NCBI GenBank assembly: GCA_023433985.1
Contig: JAEYTN010000415.1
Span: 1 to 6,190, forward strand
Direction: 5' to 3'
Source of the DNA: Pseudomonadota bacterium
Lineage (GTDB): Bacteria > Pseudomonadota > Alphaproteobacteria > Rhizobiales > Devosiaceae
DNA: 6,190 nt
Shown here piece by piece: positions 5,452 through 6,190 of this stretch. The notes under the pieces were generated by a model that was given only the letters and a program-made list of their open reading frames with translations, had not been told where the DNA came from and made no database searches. Positions within the stretch are counted from its first letter, which is position 1, and the number at the start of each line of letters is the position of its first letter. A program made the translations under genes and the position numbers.

Positions 5452-5670
5452 TTGAACCACCCCGAAATCATCAAGCTCCAGAAGTTCCTGCAGCAGAAAT
5501 TCAGCAACCGCAACATCGACGTCCGCCCGCGCAACAAGCAGAACGACAGCGTAGAAGTATATCTCGGCGAAGAATTTCTCGGTCTCATCTACGTCGACGA
5601 CGAAGACGGCGACCGCTCCTACAACTTCCAGATGGCCATCCTCGACGTCGACCTCGACGAAATCCACTGA
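5452..5670 (+). CDS. DUF3126 family protein, function unknown
   Basis: This is a 72-residue soluble protein that I recognise as DUF3126, a small family known from alphaproteobacteria with no assigned function. The N-terminal half (1-32) is basic and helical in character, with HPEIIKLQKFLQQKF at 3-17. The C-terminal half looks like a small beta sheet with VEVYLGEEFLGLIYVDDE (about 34-51), then FQMAILDVDLDEIH at the end, which is strongly acidic. There are no cysteines, no signal peptide and no catalytic motif. The gene starts with TTG at 5452 behind a good AGGAG. From memory the family often lies beside cysE, as here, but a metabolic link is only a guess. A convergent gene follows after 86 bases. 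Confidence 0.85.
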   Translation: MNHPEIIKLQKFLQQKFSNRNIDVRPRNKQNDSVEVYLGEEFLGLIYVDDEDGDRSYNFQMAILDVDLDEIH

Positions 5671-5731
5671 CGTCTTGATCCTCCCCCGCGTGGCGGGGGA
5701 GGGGACCACCTGAAGGGGGTGGAGGAACGTC
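5669..5731. repeat. GC-rich double-hairpin intergenic element between convergent genes
   Basis: Two hairpins lie side by side. CCTCCCCCG (5680-5688) pairs with CGGGGGAGG (5694-5702) around CGTGG, and CCACC (5706-5710) pairs with GGTGG (5718-5722). An outer pair GACGT (5669-5673) and ACGTC (5727-5731) can close the whole element, and its first arm overlaps the stop codon of the DUF3126 gene. In style (CCTCCCCC, GGGGGAGGGG, ACCACC, GGGGGTGGAGG) it resembles dispersed intergenic repeats I recall from GC-rich alphaproteobacteria, but only one copy is in this window. It may serve as a two-way transcription end for the convergent genes; no T run is present on either strand. Confidence 0.6.
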
Positions 5732-5756
5732 CGCCGTACGGCCGATAGCCCGAGGC

Positions 5757-6190
5757 CTAAAGCGCCCCGATCTGCCGCAGCCGCTTGCCCATCTCCCCAT
5801 CGAACGCCCGCCACCGCGCGAGCGCCGTCTCCGGAAACGAGTAAACCGCCGCGATCCCCGGCCCGAGATACACCGTCCTGAGGCACTGCCCTTCGCTCGC
5901 CGTCGCCACCGCCTTCGAGCATTTCGCAACGAACGGATCGGCAGCCAGCGCGTCGTACCACACGACCTCGCCCTCGTAGCCGTCGCCGGCTCGCAGCGGC
6001 TTCCCCACGAGCCCGATCGGCCCGCCCGAAAGCTGGCCTTCCGCGAACTGGTGCAGGTACACCCCGTCGAGCAGCGCCGCACTCGGCCGCACCCGGCTCC
6101 GCGGCAGCAGCGTCACGTCCAGCGTCTTCGCCGTTCCCTCAGCTCCAAGCGGCAGCTCGAGCCGCAGGTCGATCTGCTTCGCAAACCCCA
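5757..6190 (-). CDS. Unidentified protein, C-terminal part only (5' end beyond the window)
   Basis: The minus-strand frame ending in TAG at 5757-5759 is open all the way to base 6190, so the gene starts outside the window and only its last 143 residues are seen. A GTG at 6116 would give 119 residues. However, the frame upstream of it continues with protein-like sequence (IDLRLELPLG and on), and no ribosome binding site stands there, so I treat 6116 as internal. The visible part has an alternating hydrophobic start, a Gly-rich middle (GGPIGLVGKPL), the stretch VVWYDALAADPFVAKCSKAV, and two cysteines 13 residues apart that could form a disulfide if the protein is exported. The end is rich in Arg. 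I do not recognise a family. It runs toward the DUF3126 gene. Confidence 0.6.
   Translation of the reverse strand, partial: GFAKQIDLRLELPLGAEGTAKTLDVTLLPRSRVRPSAALLDGVYLHQFAEGQLSGGPIGLVGKPLRAGDGYEGEVVWYDALAADPFVAKCSKAVATASEGQCLRTVYLGPGIAAVYSFPETALARWRAFDGEMGKRLRQIGAL

Overview
The window reads as chromosomal DNA of a GC-rich alphaproteobacterium. The FlgB, FlgC, FliE, FliQ, FliR, FlhB and CysE proteins look alphaproteobacterial, a DUF3126 protein (a family I know only from that class) is present, and a perfect CtrA-type box TTAA-N7-TTAAC lies ahead of the flagellar genes. Protein style and the intergenic repeat suggest the Hyphomicrobiales, perhaps a Devosia-like organism. That genus-level placement is a guess from memory, not a result.

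Left part (1-3524): a short intergenic region (1-158) with the CtrA-type box and a second perfect inverted repeat is followed by six flagellar genes on the + strand: flgB, flgC, fliE, fliQ, fliR, flhB. The first three encode the proximal rod (FlgB, FlgC) and the FliE piece that joins the rod to the MS ring and export gate. The last three encode the FliQ, FliR and FlhB parts of the flagellar type III export gate. Spacing is tight (12 nt, 7 nt, 91 nt, 2 nt, then a 4-nt overlap), so this is probably one operon, with the 91-nt fliE-fliQ gap as the only likely place for an internal signal. FliP and FlhA are not in the window.

Middle part (3525-5324): a stand-alone alpha/beta hydrolase with an intact Ser-Asp-His triad, then cysE (serine O-acetyltransferase, first step of cysteine synthesis). 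Each has upstream sequence that could hold its own promoter, and cysE has a small inverted repeat between its candidate -10 and its ribosome binding site.

Right part (5325-6190): a 72-residue DUF3126 protein with a TTG start lies downstream of cysE on the same strand. A GC-rich double-hairpin repeat (about 5669-5731) sits between it and a convergent minus-strand gene. That last gene has no start in the window: its frame stays open to base 6190, so only its C-terminal 143 residues are seen, and I do not recognise it.

I found no RNA gene, CRISPR array, insertion sequence or phage gene. The window is mostly ordinary core genome. The best points for a second look are the CtrA box with its neighbouring inverted repeat, the intergenic repeat, the cysE leader and C-terminus, and the unidentified truncated gene.
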